Source: Bacteroidales bacterium (lineage in GTDB: Bacteria; Bacteroidota; Bacteroidia; Bacteroidales; P3). From it: a stretch of 64,000 nt of DNA. Position numbers and translations under genes: made by a program. The notes under the pieces are model-generated. The model did no database searches, was not told the origin of the DNA, and saw nothing but the letters and a program-made list of their open reading frames with translations. The stretch spans positions 1 to 64,000 of the forward strand of contig JAFWOP010000019.1 in the NCBI GenBank assembly GCA_017545365.1, read 5' to 3'. Below, piece by piece: positions 17,726-25,846 of the stretch (position 1 is the first letter of the stretch; every line of letters begins with the position of its first letter).

Positions 17726-18646
17726 TTAAAGAGTGAAGCGGATGCCAAACTCGTGAATTCTGGTGTCGCCAGTTTTGTACGAAGGAAGCAGATTCAAGTA
17801 AACCTCGGTACCAGGGGCGAATATGAGCCAGCGGCTCTGAGTGCCGATAGAGAAATCAGCGCGAATGCGGTTGAATTCAGCACCTTCGGCTTTCATCTTC
17901 TTAAGGTTGAAGCCAGGGGCAATGCCAACATACCAGCCGTGTTCGTTGTCTTTGTTAATGTGGCTGAGTTTGATAGGAACCGTAATGGTGCTGTATGCCT
18001 TGTGCTTTTCTTCGGTGTCAAAGGAATTGCGAGACAGGTTTTCAAGTTCGTTTTGTGTGAACAAGTGGCTGTAAGTGAGGTAGGTGTAGCGATATCCGAG
18101 ACCAATGTTGAAGTCCCAGTGGCGGGCAATGGGGCGGTGGTAGTCGAAAGTGACGCCGATGTTAGCACCCACGCTGTTATAGAAACTGTTCTTGGTGTAA
18201 ATACGGCGGTTGTTGAGGATGCTGACATAGGGGTCAGCGGTGAAGTTGGGCTTGCGTCCCCAGGCGGCGTAGTGCTCTTGACGCTTACGCTCCTTCTCAG
18301 CTTTTTTCTGTTCTTTACGAATCTTGCTTTCGGCCTTGGCCTGTTCGCGTTTTTGACGGTCTTGCTCTTTCTTGATGGCCTGTTCCTGTTCCTTTTGCTG
18401 CTCTCTCAGGAGTTTCTCCTGCTCTTTGGCACGCTCTTGCTGTGCCTTTTCGGCAGCCTTCTGCTGTTCTTTCATCAGGCGTTCCTGCTCTTTCTGCTGC
18501 TGTTTGAGAAGAGCTTCCTGCTCTTTCTGCTGTTGTTTGAGGAGTTCCTGCTGCTGTTTGGCTCTCTCGATAGAGTCGTTACTCTGTGCGAATGCGGTGC
18601 CGGCAGTAAGTGCCATGGCAATTAATAAAATGTATAATTTCTTCAT
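17726..18646 (-). CDS. Outer-membrane beta-barrel protein with a long Q/K/E coiled coil
   Basis: 306 residues. A signal peptide (MKKLYILLIAMALTAGTAFA) is followed by ~105 residues of almost pure Q, E, K, R, L and A with recurring KQQQKEQE units, a periplasmic coiled coil. The last ~175 residues alternate in beta-strand fashion (WDFNIGLGYRYTYL, GWYVGIAPGFNL) and end in IRFTL with a terminal-strand pattern, suggesting an 8-strand PorT-type barrel. This is an envelope protein, perhaps a tether between the outer membrane and the cell wall. Family-level function is unknown. Confidence 0.75.
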   Translation of the reverse strand: MKKLYILLIAMALTAGTAFAQSNDSIERAKQQQELLKQQQKEQEALLKQQQKEQERLMKEQQKAAEKAQQERAKEQEKLLREQQKEQEQAIKKEQDRQKREQAKAESKIRKEQKKAEKERKRQEHYAAWGRKPNFTADPYVSILNNRRIYTKNSFYNSVGANIGVTFDYHRPIARHWDFNIGLGYRYTYLTYSHLFTQNELENLSRNSFDTEEKHKAYSTITVPIKLSHINKDNEHGWYVGIAPGFNLKKMKAEGAEFNRIRADFSIGTQSRWLIFAPGTEVYLNLLPSYKTGDTRIHEFGIRFTL

Positions 18647-18893
18647 ATTGGGTAATGTTAATTGATTGTTGCCTTAACGTGAAATGTGCAATAATATTGT
18701 GTCGCCCTCGAAAAAAAATGCTAAGGGCGTCCCTAGGCCTTGACTTCGCTATTGTTAAGCCTCATCCAGGGATTTCCTAGGAATGCGGCTCTTAGAAGAA
18801 GCTTTTAGGCGCGGTTAAAGTGGCTGATAAGGTCCGAAGGCGTAGCGGGCGAGGGGTGGGAGGGCGGTTGTTTTTGAGTGGCTGAAAAACAGA
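18647..18893. other. Spacer without a recognisable gene
   Basis: About 250 bases between the coiled-coil barrel gene and the tRNA terminator. A weak -7-like TATTATTG (minus strand, 18689-18696) may serve the barrel gene. The rest, with several CCTAGG words near 18733 and 18776, shows nothing I can assign. Confidence 0.4.
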
Positions 18894-18926
18894 ACGGATT
18901 TGCCACGTTGGTTGTGACAAATCCGT
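18894..18926. terminator. Terminator after tRNA-Pro
   Basis: ACGGATTTG (18894-18902) pairs with CAAATCCGT (18918-18926). On the minus strand it ends in a T-rich stretch, placing it 14 bases after the tRNA 3' end. A T run also follows on the plus strand. Confidence 0.75.
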
Positions 18927-18939
18927 CTTTTTAATTTAG

Positions 18940-19013
18940 TCGGGGCGAAAAGACTCGAACTTTCGACCCCTTGCACCCCATGCAAGTGCGCTAGCCAACT
19001 GCGCCACGCCCCG
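18940..19013 (-). tRNA. tRNA-Pro, anticodon GGG
   Basis: 74 bases. The acceptor stem CGGGGCG pairs with CGCCCCG, followed by discriminator A; C1-G72 is the usual bacterial tRNA-Pro start. The anticodon arm is CTTGC-ATGGGGT-GCAAG with GGG at positions 34-36. The D-arm (GCGC...GCGC) and T-loop (GTTCGAGTC) are in place. CCA is not encoded. No integrase or attachment-site duplication lies nearby. Confidence 0.95.
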
Positions 19014-19143
19014 AACTAAGTGTTTTTCGTGTTTCGTTCTCTTGAAAACGGTTGCAAAAGTACTACTTTTTTTGGAACTGACCAAATTTTTTTTCAAAAT
19101 AATGTGGTAAGAAGATGGTTGTTCTGCTACAATATGCTGTTTA

Positions 19144-20586
19144 CTAATCTGTTGCTTTATTCTTTATGGTTAGAAAAATAAAGTTGGCTCCGCTCTCGGA
19201 AGACTCAATTTCTTCCATTTTGTTGCCGTTTTTTAATGAAAATTGCCCTCTCTGAGGCAGGTAAGATGATAGGTATTTCTGTAAGACGTTGATTCTATGT
19301 TCGATGATGGTATTGTTGAAGGATTCGTCATCGGAGTAGTCGCAATAAATGGTGAATTGGGCAGTGAGGTGCGGGTTGTCGCGTAGGAAGTTGATTATGG
19401 GTTCGAGTTCGGAGGGGGCTTGGTCGGACAGCTCTATGTCAGCACTTTGGTTGAAGACGTGCTGAAGCATGATGGGGTGGTTGGATGGGATTGAGGAGAG
19501 CGTTACGTTGTGGATGTGTGAGGTGATGAGGTTTTTCTCGTCGGAGCGGGTTATGCTCAGCCGGCTTTCATGGCGGAAGTGGTTGTCCTTGGCCACAAGT
19601 ATGCGGTAGTTGTCGTTGGGCAGGAGGAAGAGTTTGTATTTGCCTTCGTTGTCGCTCAATGTAGAGCCAGCCAAGCGGCCTTGGACAGTCAGGGTGACGG
19701 CGGCTTGTGGTATGGGGCGGTGGTGGATATCGGTGACGGTGCCTTGAAGCATCACCCCGTTGAGGAGTCCTTTGAAGGAGTAGAGTTCTTTTTGGCCGGA
19801 GCGGTTGGTAACCCAGAATCCTTGGTCGGTGGAGTTGTCAAAAGCCATGTTTTTGTCGTTGGCCGGGCCGTTGATGGGGGAGGGGAGGGGTTGGACGGTG
19901 TAGTTGTCGAAGATGATTTCGTCGATACTGGAGGCATCACGAACGGTTACAGCATAGAGGTGGTATCCGTCGTCGCGGTTGCCCACGCTGTCGGACGAGA
20001 ATATCAGATGGTTGTGGTAGAAGACTGGGTTGACTTCGTCGCCCGGGGTGTTGATGGTGTTGCCCATATTGATGGGGCGAGTCCAGCGGTGGCCGTTCCA
20101 GAGGGAGCACCAGAGGTCGTATCCTCCAAGGCCCACTTTGCCTTTGGAGGTGAATATCATCATATTGCCACTGGGTGAGAAGGTGGGGTGGCAGATGTCG
20201 CGGTGCCAGCCGTGGATGTCAATCTTTTGGATTTTGCGCAGCCGTTTGGGGGAGTAGGTATAGAGGTTGGTGATGCCGTCCTCGCCCATACGTGTGAAGT
20301 AGAGGGTGCTGTCGTGAGGGTTGCGTACCACATAGTCGGCGCCAGGTATGAGGTGGGCGATGAGTGTGTCGGGCTGGAGGGAGCGGATGTAGCCTTCTGT
20401 GATGGGTGTGCTGAGCAGCAGGCCGTCGCTATAGGCGAAGAGGTGGTTGTCGACAACTGAGAGGTTGTGGAGCTTCCACGGGATGCGGGTGTTGCTTTGC
20501 CGGGTGGCTGTGATGGGCACCACGTATTGGGCAAAGAGACTTAGCGGGAGCAGCAGAATGGGGAGGAGCAGGGTGGGCTTTTTCAT
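19144..20586 (-). CDS. PorE-like envelope protein: beta-propeller, carboxypeptidase-regulatory-like and divergent OmpA-like domains
   Basis: 480 residues with a signal peptide (MKKPTLLLPILLLPLSLFAQ). PD40-type propeller blades run to ~280 (CHPTFSPSGNMMIFTSKGK; NPVFYHNHLIFSSDS). A carboxypeptidase-regulatory/CNA-B-like domain follows at ~285-345 (LQGTVTDIHHRPIPQAAVTL). The last ~100 residues recall OmpA (ELEPIINFLRDNP; HRINVLQKYL), but the TD motif reads CDYSDDES, so peptidoglycan binding is uncertain. The order matches T9SS component PorE except that the N-terminal TPR part is absent, so it may be a paralogue. It lies 12 bases after lon. Confidence 0.75.
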   Translation of the reverse strand: MKKPTLLLPILLLPLSLFAQYVVPITATRQSNTRIPWKLHNLSVVDNHLFAYSDGLLLSTPITEGYIRSLQPDTLIAHLIPGADYVVRNPHDSTLYFTRMGEDGITNLYTYSPKRLRKIQKIDIHGWHRDICHPTFSPSGNMMIFTSKGKVGLGGYDLWCSLWNGHRWTRPINMGNTINTPGDEVNPVFYHNHLIFSSDSVGNRDDGYHLYAVTVRDASSIDEIIFDNYTVQPLPSPINGPANDKNMAFDNSTDQGFWVTNRSGQKELYSFKGLLNGVMLQGTVTDIHHRPIPQAAVTLTVQGRLAGSTLSDNEGKYKLFLLPNDNYRILVAKDNHFRHESRLSITRSDEKNLITSHIHNVTLSSIPSNHPIMLQHVFNQSADIELSDQAPSELEPIINFLRDNPHLTAQFTIYCDYSDDESFNNTIIEHRINVLQKYLSSYLPQRGQFSLKNGNKMEEIESSESGANFIFLTIKNKATD

Positions 20587-20598
20587 AGGTGAAAGGGT

Positions 20599-23073
20599 CT
20601 AGCATTGAAAAGCGATGGGCAGTGCTTCTTTCATTTCTTTAATATAATGGAAAGTGAGGCCTTTGAGGTACTGGGCGGGTATGGCTTCGATGTCGCGGCG
20701 GTTGTCTTCGCACAGGATGATGTCGGTGATGTCGGCTCTTTTGGCGGCAAGAATTTTCTCTTTGATGCCTCCTACGGGGGTGACTGCGCCACGGAGGGTG
20801 ATTTCGCCTGTCATGGCGATGGTGGGGATGACTTTCTTTTGGGTGAAGGCCGACACCATGGACACAAACATGGTGATGCCGGCTGAGGGGCCGTCTTTGG
20901 GGGTGGCGCCTTCGGGGACATGGATGTGGATGTTGCTGTTCTCGATTTTGTCGGTGTCCACTCCGAATTGGTCGGCGTTGGCTTTGATGTATTCGAATGC
21001 CAGGGTGGCCGACTCTTTCATTACATCGCCCAGGTTGCCGGTCATGGTAAGGATGCCTTTTCCTTTGCTGATGCTGGATTCGATGAAGAGGATTTCGCCT
21101 CCCACTTGAGTCCATGCCAGGCCTGTGACGACGCCTACCTTGGGTTCCTTGCCACGGTGCTCGAAGTTGTGGATGGGCAGGCCGAGGATGTCTTTGAGTT
21201 CGTTGATGCTGATTTTGGAGTCGGTTTCTTTGCCATCGGACTTTTGGACAGCGCGGCGGCGGATGATTTTGGCAATGTTTTTTTCGAATTGGCGCACGCC
21301 GCTTTCACGGGTATAGTCGTTGATGATGGTGGTGAGGACTTCGTTGCTGAACTTGAGGTCTTTTTTGCCGAAGCCGTGTTCCAGGAGCTGGCGGGGGATA
21401 AGGTGGCGTTTGGCAATCTCGATTTTTTCTTCGAGGATGTAGCCGCTGAGGTCGATGACCTCCATGCGGTCGAGCAAGGCGGGCTGTATGGTGCTGAGGG
21501 TGTTGGCGGTGGCGATGAAGAGGACGTGCGAGAGGTCGTAGTCGAGGTCGAGGTAGTTGTCGTGGAAGGCTTGGTTTTGTTCGGGGTCGAGTACTTCGAG
21601 CAGTGCCGATGTGGGGTCGCCGTTGTGGCTCATGCCGTGGACTTTGTCAATTTCATCGAGGATGAAGACGGGGTTGCTGAATCCGGCTTTCTTGATGTTC
21701 TGGATGATGCGGCCGGGCATGGCGCCGACGTAGGTGCGGCGGTGGCCTCGGATTTCGGCTTCGTCGTGGAGGCCGCCGAGTGCCACGCGGACATATTGGC
21801 GGTTCATGGCAGAGGCGATGCTTTTGCCCAAGGAGGTCTTGCCGGTGCCTGGAGGTCCGACGAGACAGAGGATGGGGCTCTTCATGTTGCCTTTGAGGTT
21901 GAGCACGGCGATGTATTCAATGATGCGCTCTTTGACTTTTTCGAGGCCGTAATGGTCTTTGTCGAGTACTTTGCGAGCATGGGAGGTGTGGAGGTTGTCC
22001 TTGCTGACTTTATCCCAAGGGAGGTCGAGCAGGGTTTCCACATAGTTGAGTTCTACGGTGTAGTCGGGTGTTTGAGAGGGGGTGCGGCGGAGTTTCTCGA
22101 TGCTGCGGTAGAAGGCGTCCTCGGCTGTTTTGGGCCACTTCATTTTGATGGAGCGGTCGATGAGGTGCTGGATGTCTTGGTCGGCAGACGAGCCGCCCAG
22201 TTCGTCCTGAATGACGCGCATCTGCTGGTTGAGGTAGTATTCGCGCTGCTGGCGGTCCATCTCCTGGCGGGTTTTGTCTTGGATGTCTTCGCGGATGCGG
22301 TAGTACTCTTCTTCGTTTTCAAGATATTGTGCTACCTTGTTGGCACGGTCTTCGTAGCCGAAGATGTCGAGGAGTTCCTGCTTGTCTTCGAGGTTCAGGT
22401 CGAGGTGTGAGGCTACGTAGTTGATGAGGATACGGTCGCTGCCGATATTGTTGAGGGAGGAGAGCACGTCCCTGAAGTTGATGCTTTGGTTGGACTTCTT
22501 CTGCTGTAGTTCGGCATAGCGTTTGCGTATGTTACGAGCCATGTTGTGGAATAGGCGGGGATGGTCGAGTTTGGTGTCCTCGTCGATGAGGGTGACGTGG
22601 CAGTGGTAGTAGGGGGTGGTGCGGGTGATGTTTTCTAGATGGCATTTCATGGTGCCTTGCAGGATGGCCATGCAGTTGTTTTGGGGCATGTTGATTACAC
22701 GCAGCACGCGGGCCACCACACCGAATTGGTACATGTCGTCGATTTGCGGGGTTTCGGTATCGTTGCATTGTGCCACCACGACGATGGTCATATTTTTTTG
22801 TTCGGCCACACGTGCGAGCTGAAGCGAGCTTTGGCGTGCCAGTGCGATGGGCATGATTACGCCGGGGAAGAGGACGGTGTTGCGCAGAGGGAGCAGCGGG
22901 ATTTCGTCAGCCACGGAGTCTTCGTGGAGTAGGAAGGCTTCGTCCTCCTTAGAGACAAGAGGGATGATTTCGGCCCGCGCCATCATGGAGTCGGAGTCGA
23001 AATGTTCGGAGGTTAGTTCGTCAAGTTCCAAGTCTTGTTCAAATAATTCTTCTGGTGTATTGTATTTCTTCAT
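20599..23073 (-). CDS. lon: ATP-dependent protease Lon
   Basis: 824 residues. It degrades misfolded and regulatory proteins in the cytoplasm. Domains in order: substrate-binding N domain (LPLLPLRNTVLFPGVIMPI, ~40-58), AAA+ module with Walker A GPPGTGKTSLGKS (~405) and Walker B VFILDEIDKV, and the protease domain with Ser about 729 in GPSAGITMF and Lys about 771 in VTPVGGIKEK. The start is ATG 23073 (MKKYNTPEELF); a further 20 in-frame codons upstream look non-coding. Transcription probably continues into the PorE-like gene. Confidence 0.96.
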   Translation of the reverse strand: MKKYNTPEELFEQDLELDELTSEHFDSDSMMARAEIIPLVSKEDEAFLLHEDSVADEIPLLPLRNTVLFPGVIMPIALARQSSLQLARVAEQKNMTIVVVAQCNDTETPQIDDMYQFGVVARVLRVINMPQNNCMAILQGTMKCHLENITRTTPYYHCHVTLIDEDTKLDHPRLFHNMARNIRKRYAELQQKKSNQSINFRDVLSSLNNIGSDRILINYVASHLDLNLEDKQELLDIFGYEDRANKVAQYLENEEEYYRIREDIQDKTRQEMDRQQREYYLNQQMRVIQDELGGSSADQDIQHLIDRSIKMKWPKTAEDAFYRSIEKLRRTPSQTPDYTVELNYVETLLDLPWDKVSKDNLHTSHARKVLDKDHYGLEKVKERIIEYIAVLNLKGNMKSPILCLVGPPGTGKTSLGKSIASAMNRQYVRVALGGLHDEAEIRGHRRTYVGAMPGRIIQNIKKAGFSNPVFILDEIDKVHGMSHNGDPTSALLEVLDPEQNQAFHDNYLDLDYDLSHVLFIATANTLSTIQPALLDRMEVIDLSGYILEEKIEIAKRHLIPRQLLEHGFGKKDLKFSNEVLTTIINDYTRESGVRQFEKNIAKIIRRRAVQKSDGKETDSKISINELKDILGLPIHNFEHRGKEPKVGVVTGLAWTQVGGEILFIESSISKGKGILTMTGNLGDVMKESATLAFEYIKANADQFGVDTDKIENSNIHIHVPEGATPKDGPSAGITMFVSMVSAFTQKKVIPTIAMTGEITLRGAVTPVGGIKEKILAAKRADITDIILCEDNRRDIEAIPAQYLKGLTFHYIKEMKEALPIAFQC

Positions 23074-23164
23074 TTTCAGATAGGTGGTGACGTATTGTCG
23101 GTAAAGGATTGGTGCCGTGCTGTGCTGCGGCATTGTATATATACGCAGTGAGTGCTAAAAAGTT

Positions 23165-23623
23165 TCAGTTTTTGTCTTTGTCTTCATGCTTCTTTTCAAA
23201 GTAGACCTCTATGTTTTTGAGAATCCAGTTGATGAAAAGTATGACGCCACAGGCGATGATGGTTTCGCGCCAGAGGCCGTAGCCGGAGAGACAGCCTACG
23301 GCGGCACTGCACCAGATGGTGGCGGCGCTGTTGAGTCCATGGATGGTGAGGCCGTGTTTCATGATGACGCCCGCGCCGAGGAAACCGACGCCGGTGACCA
23401 CCTGGGAGAGCACACGGAGGTTGTCGTTGTTGACTGGTCCCCCGCCGTTGATGGCGGAGGTGATGACGCTTTCGGACAGAAGGATGTATATGCAGGCTCC
23501 TACCGACACTAGCGCATTGACGGCAAGGCCCGCATTGCGTCGGCGCAGCTGGCGTTCGATGCCGATGATGGTTCCGGCTATCAGAGCACAGATGAGTCTG
23601 TGGAAGAATACATCGAGTGGCAT
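23165..23623 (-). CDS. MgtC/SapB family membrane protein
   Basis: 152 residues with four or five spans. The MgtC signature ALIAGTIIGIERQLRRRNAGLA is near the N-terminus, followed by VGACIYILLS, GVGFLGAGVIMKHG and AATIWCSAAVGCLSGYG. It lacks the C-terminal ACT-like cytoplasmic domain of Salmonella MgtC and ends in a charged tail. Members affect Mg2+-limited growth or ATP synthase; the role here is unknown. It sits between lon and rsmI. Confidence 0.88.
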   Translation of the reverse strand: MPLDVFFHRLICALIAGTIIGIERQLRRRNAGLAVNALVSVGACIYILLSESVITSAINGGGPVNNDNLRVLSQVVTGVGFLGAGVIMKHGLTIHGLNSAATIWCSAAVGCLSGYGLWRETIIACGVILFINWILKNIEVYFEKKHEDKDKN

Positions 23624-23665
23624 GTTAGTCTTTTGCTTTCGTAGTGTTAATGAATGGCGAATGTG

Positions 23666-24331
23666 CTATTCGGCACTTATAATAATCACGATTTCGCCTT
23701 TGACTTCTTTCTCGGCAAAGTGGTCACGGACTTCGCGGAGGGTGCCGCGGAAGGTTTCAGCGTGTAGTTTGCTGATTTCGCGGGATACGCTGGCCTGCCG
23801 TTCTCCCCCTAATACTTCCATCAGTTCGTTGAGCAGTTTTACCAGTCGGAAGGGTGACTCGTAGATGATGATGGTGCGGGTTTCGGAGGCCAGTTGTTGG
23901 ATGGCAGTGTGGCGCCCCTTCTTGTGGGGGAGGAATCCGAGGAAGGTGAAGCGGTCGCAGGGAAGACCGCTGTCGACCAGTGCCGGCACGAAGGCTGTGG
24001 CACCAGGAAGGGTTTCGACAGGGATGTCGTTGCGGATGGCCTCGCGGACCAGAAGGAACCCCGGGTCGCTGATGCCGGGGGTGCCTGCATCGGTGACCAG
24101 TGCGATGTCCATGCCGCTGAGGAGGCGGTCTATGACGTTGTGGAGGGTCTGGTGCTCGTTGAAGATATGGTAGGATTGTAGTGGTGTGGCAATGCAGTAG
24201 TGCTGCATCACCACTCGCGAGGTGCGGGTGTCTTCGGCAAGGATAAGGTCTACCCCTTTAAGCACCTCGACGGCACGATAAGTCATGTCGCCGAGGTTGC
24301 CTACAGGAGTGGGGACTAAAAATAGTTTCAT
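23666..24331 (-). CDS. rsmI: 16S rRNA (cytidine-1402-2'-O)-methyltransferase
   Basis: 221 residues of the tetrapyrrole-methylase fold. It methylates the ribose of C1402 in the 30S P site with SAM. Motifs are VPTPVGNLGDMTYRAVEVLK, LAEDTRTSRVVM and VTDAGTPGISDPGFLLVREA; all are RsmI signatures. It is slightly shorter at the C-terminus than long forms but complete for the catalytic domain. The start overlaps the yebC stop by one base, so the two are coupled. Confidence 0.94.
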   Translation of the reverse strand: MKLFLVPTPVGNLGDMTYRAVEVLKGVDLILAEDTRTSRVVMQHYCIATPLQSYHIFNEHQTLHNVIDRLLSGMDIALVTDAGTPGISDPGFLLVREAIRNDIPVETLPGATAFVPALVDSGLPCDRFTFLGFLPHKKGRHTAIQQLASETRTIIIYESPFRLVKLLNELMEVLGGERQASVSREISKLHAETFRGTLREVRDHFAEKEVKGEIVIIISAE

Positions 24332-25071
24332 TATTCTTCTTCGAAATCATCGGGGATTTCCATGTCGTGGAAGACGTTGGTGACATCGTCGTCTTCTTCG
24401 AGCAGGTTGATGACTTTGAGGACTTTGCGCATGGAATCTTCGTCGATTTGGCGGGTCTGGTTGGGGATGCGTTGGAGTTCGGCACTTTCGCACTCGATTT
24501 TCATTTCTTCGAGCATTTTCACCATGTTGCCAAAGTCTTCATAGGCAGTGTAGAGGGTGAGGTATTCGTCGTCGACTTCCATTTCTTCGAGGCCGCCGTC
24601 GATGAGGGCCATTTCGAGTTCTTCGACATCCATGTCGGGTTTGCGAGGGATGACGAACACGCCCTTGCGGGTGAAGAGGAAGCTGAGGCTGCCGTTGGTT
24701 TCCATGGTGCCGCCATTCTTGTTCATGATGCTGCGGACATTGGCAACGGTGCGCATATTATTGTCGGAAAGACACTCGATGAAGAGGGCGATGCCGTGGT
24801 TGACATGGCACTCAAAAGTGATTTCCTGCAGAACGGCCGCATCCTTGTCGCTGGCTTTGTTGATGGCACGCATAAGGGTGTCTTTGGGCATATTGCAGCC
24901 ACGTGCGTTTTGCACAAGCAGACGAAGACGGGGATTGCTGTCGGGATCAGGTCCGCTTTCACGAACTGCAACGGCTACCTCCTTGAGAATTTTCGAATAC
25001 TGTTTTGAGCGTTTGGCATCGGCTGCGCCTTTGGCTCTCTTAATCTTTGACCATTTGTTGTGTCCTGACAT
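24331..25071 (-). CDS. YebC/PmpR family protein
   Basis: 246 residues, full family length. It begins MSGHNKWSKIKRAKGAADAK, the invariant YebC start. NPRLRLLVQNARGCNMPKD and ECHVNHGIALFIECLSDN follow. Members bind DNA as regulators or help ribosomes through polyproline stretches. The first gene of the yebC-rsmI pair. Confidence 0.93.
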   Translation of the reverse strand: MSGHNKWSKIKRAKGAADAKRSKQYSKILKEVAVAVRESGPDPDSNPRLRLLVQNARGCNMPKDTLMRAINKASDKDAAVLQEITFECHVNHGIALFIECLSDNNMRTVANVRSIMNKNGGTMETNGSLSFLFTRKGVFVIPRKPDMDVEELEMALIDGGLEEMEVDDEYLTLYTAYEDFGNMVKMLEEMKIECESAELQRIPNQTRQIDEDSMRKVLKVINLLEEDDDVTNVFHDMEIPDDFEEE

Positions 25072-25125
25072 AAAATAGGTTTTTATATATTAATACTTTA
25101 TTTGATAGATTCTTCTGTAGTTTGT

Positions 25126-25812
25126 TCAGTTGATATAGAATTTCAGGTAGGTGATGGGCATGTTCTGTGCGAGAAACATGTGCTCGTAAAAAGTCTGTGT
25201 CATTTGGGCCTCGGCGAGGCATGGGGCCTCAGGATGAGTGGCTGCAGGGGTGGCGTAGAGGTCGGTGGTGGCGTATTCTATGCGGTAACCGCCGTTGGGG
25301 ATGACTTCGTTGCGGGTGTAGTCGTGCAGCTCCTGAGAATCGGTTTTCAGATGGATGGGGCTTCCGGGACGGAGAAAATGTTTGTAGTAGCCGAGGAAGC
25401 GCTCGCAGGTGAGCCGCTTGTGCTCCTTCTTGGGCTGGGGGTCGGGGAAGGTGATCCATATTTCTGATATTTCGTCTGGGGCAAAGAATTGCTCGATGAG
25501 TTCGATGCGGGTGCGTATGAAGGCTACGTTGTGCATCTGTTCCTCGTTGCTGGTCTTGGCCCCACGCCAGAGACGTGCTCCTTTGATGTCGATGCCGATA
25601 TAGTTGCGGTCGGGGTGTAGGCGGGCCAGTGCGATGGTGTAGTCGCCTTTGCCGCACCCCAATTCCAAGGTGATGGGGTTTTCGTTGCCGAAGTACCCGC
25701 TCCAGCCGCCCCGCAGGGCGAACCCCTCCTGTTGAAGCATCTCGAAAGAGACTTGGAAGAGGTTGGGGAAAGTCAGATTCTCCGCAAAACGTTCTAGTTT
25801 GTGATGACCCAT
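25126..25812 (-). CDS. trmB: tRNA (guanine-46-N7)-methyltransferase
   Basis: 228 residues. It uses SAM to form m7G46 in the variable loop of tRNAs. The SAM site is LELGCGKGDYTIALARLHPD, then YIGIDIKGARLWRGA, and WITFPDPQPKKEHKRLT gives the TrmB catalytic loop. It lies 34 bases after the HU-CCDC81/SPOR gene and precedes yebC with a 54-base gap. Confidence 0.95.
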   Translation of the reverse strand: MGHHKLERFAENLTFPNLFQVSFEMLQQEGFALRGGWSGYFGNENPITLELGCGKGDYTIALARLHPDRNYIGIDIKGARLWRGAKTSNEEQMHNVAFIRTRIELIEQFFAPDEISEIWITFPDPQPKKEHKRLTCERFLGYYKHFLRPGSPIHLKTDSQELHDYTRNEVIPNGGYRIEYATTDLYATPAATHPEAPCLAEAQMTQTFYEHMFLAQNMPITYLKFYIN

Positions 25813-25846
25813 CGACTATATGGCAGTTTTATGTAGTTTAGGTGGC

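Noticed and set aside
18940..19013. Integrative element attachment at tRNA-Pro
   Set aside because: No integrase, no duplicated tRNA 3' end, and ordinary genes on both sides.
20920..22410. A 496-codon open frame antisense to lon
   Set aside because: It lies wholly opposite a perfect lon gene. It is a shadow caused by codon bias, with valine/glycine/aspartate-rich text of no protein character.
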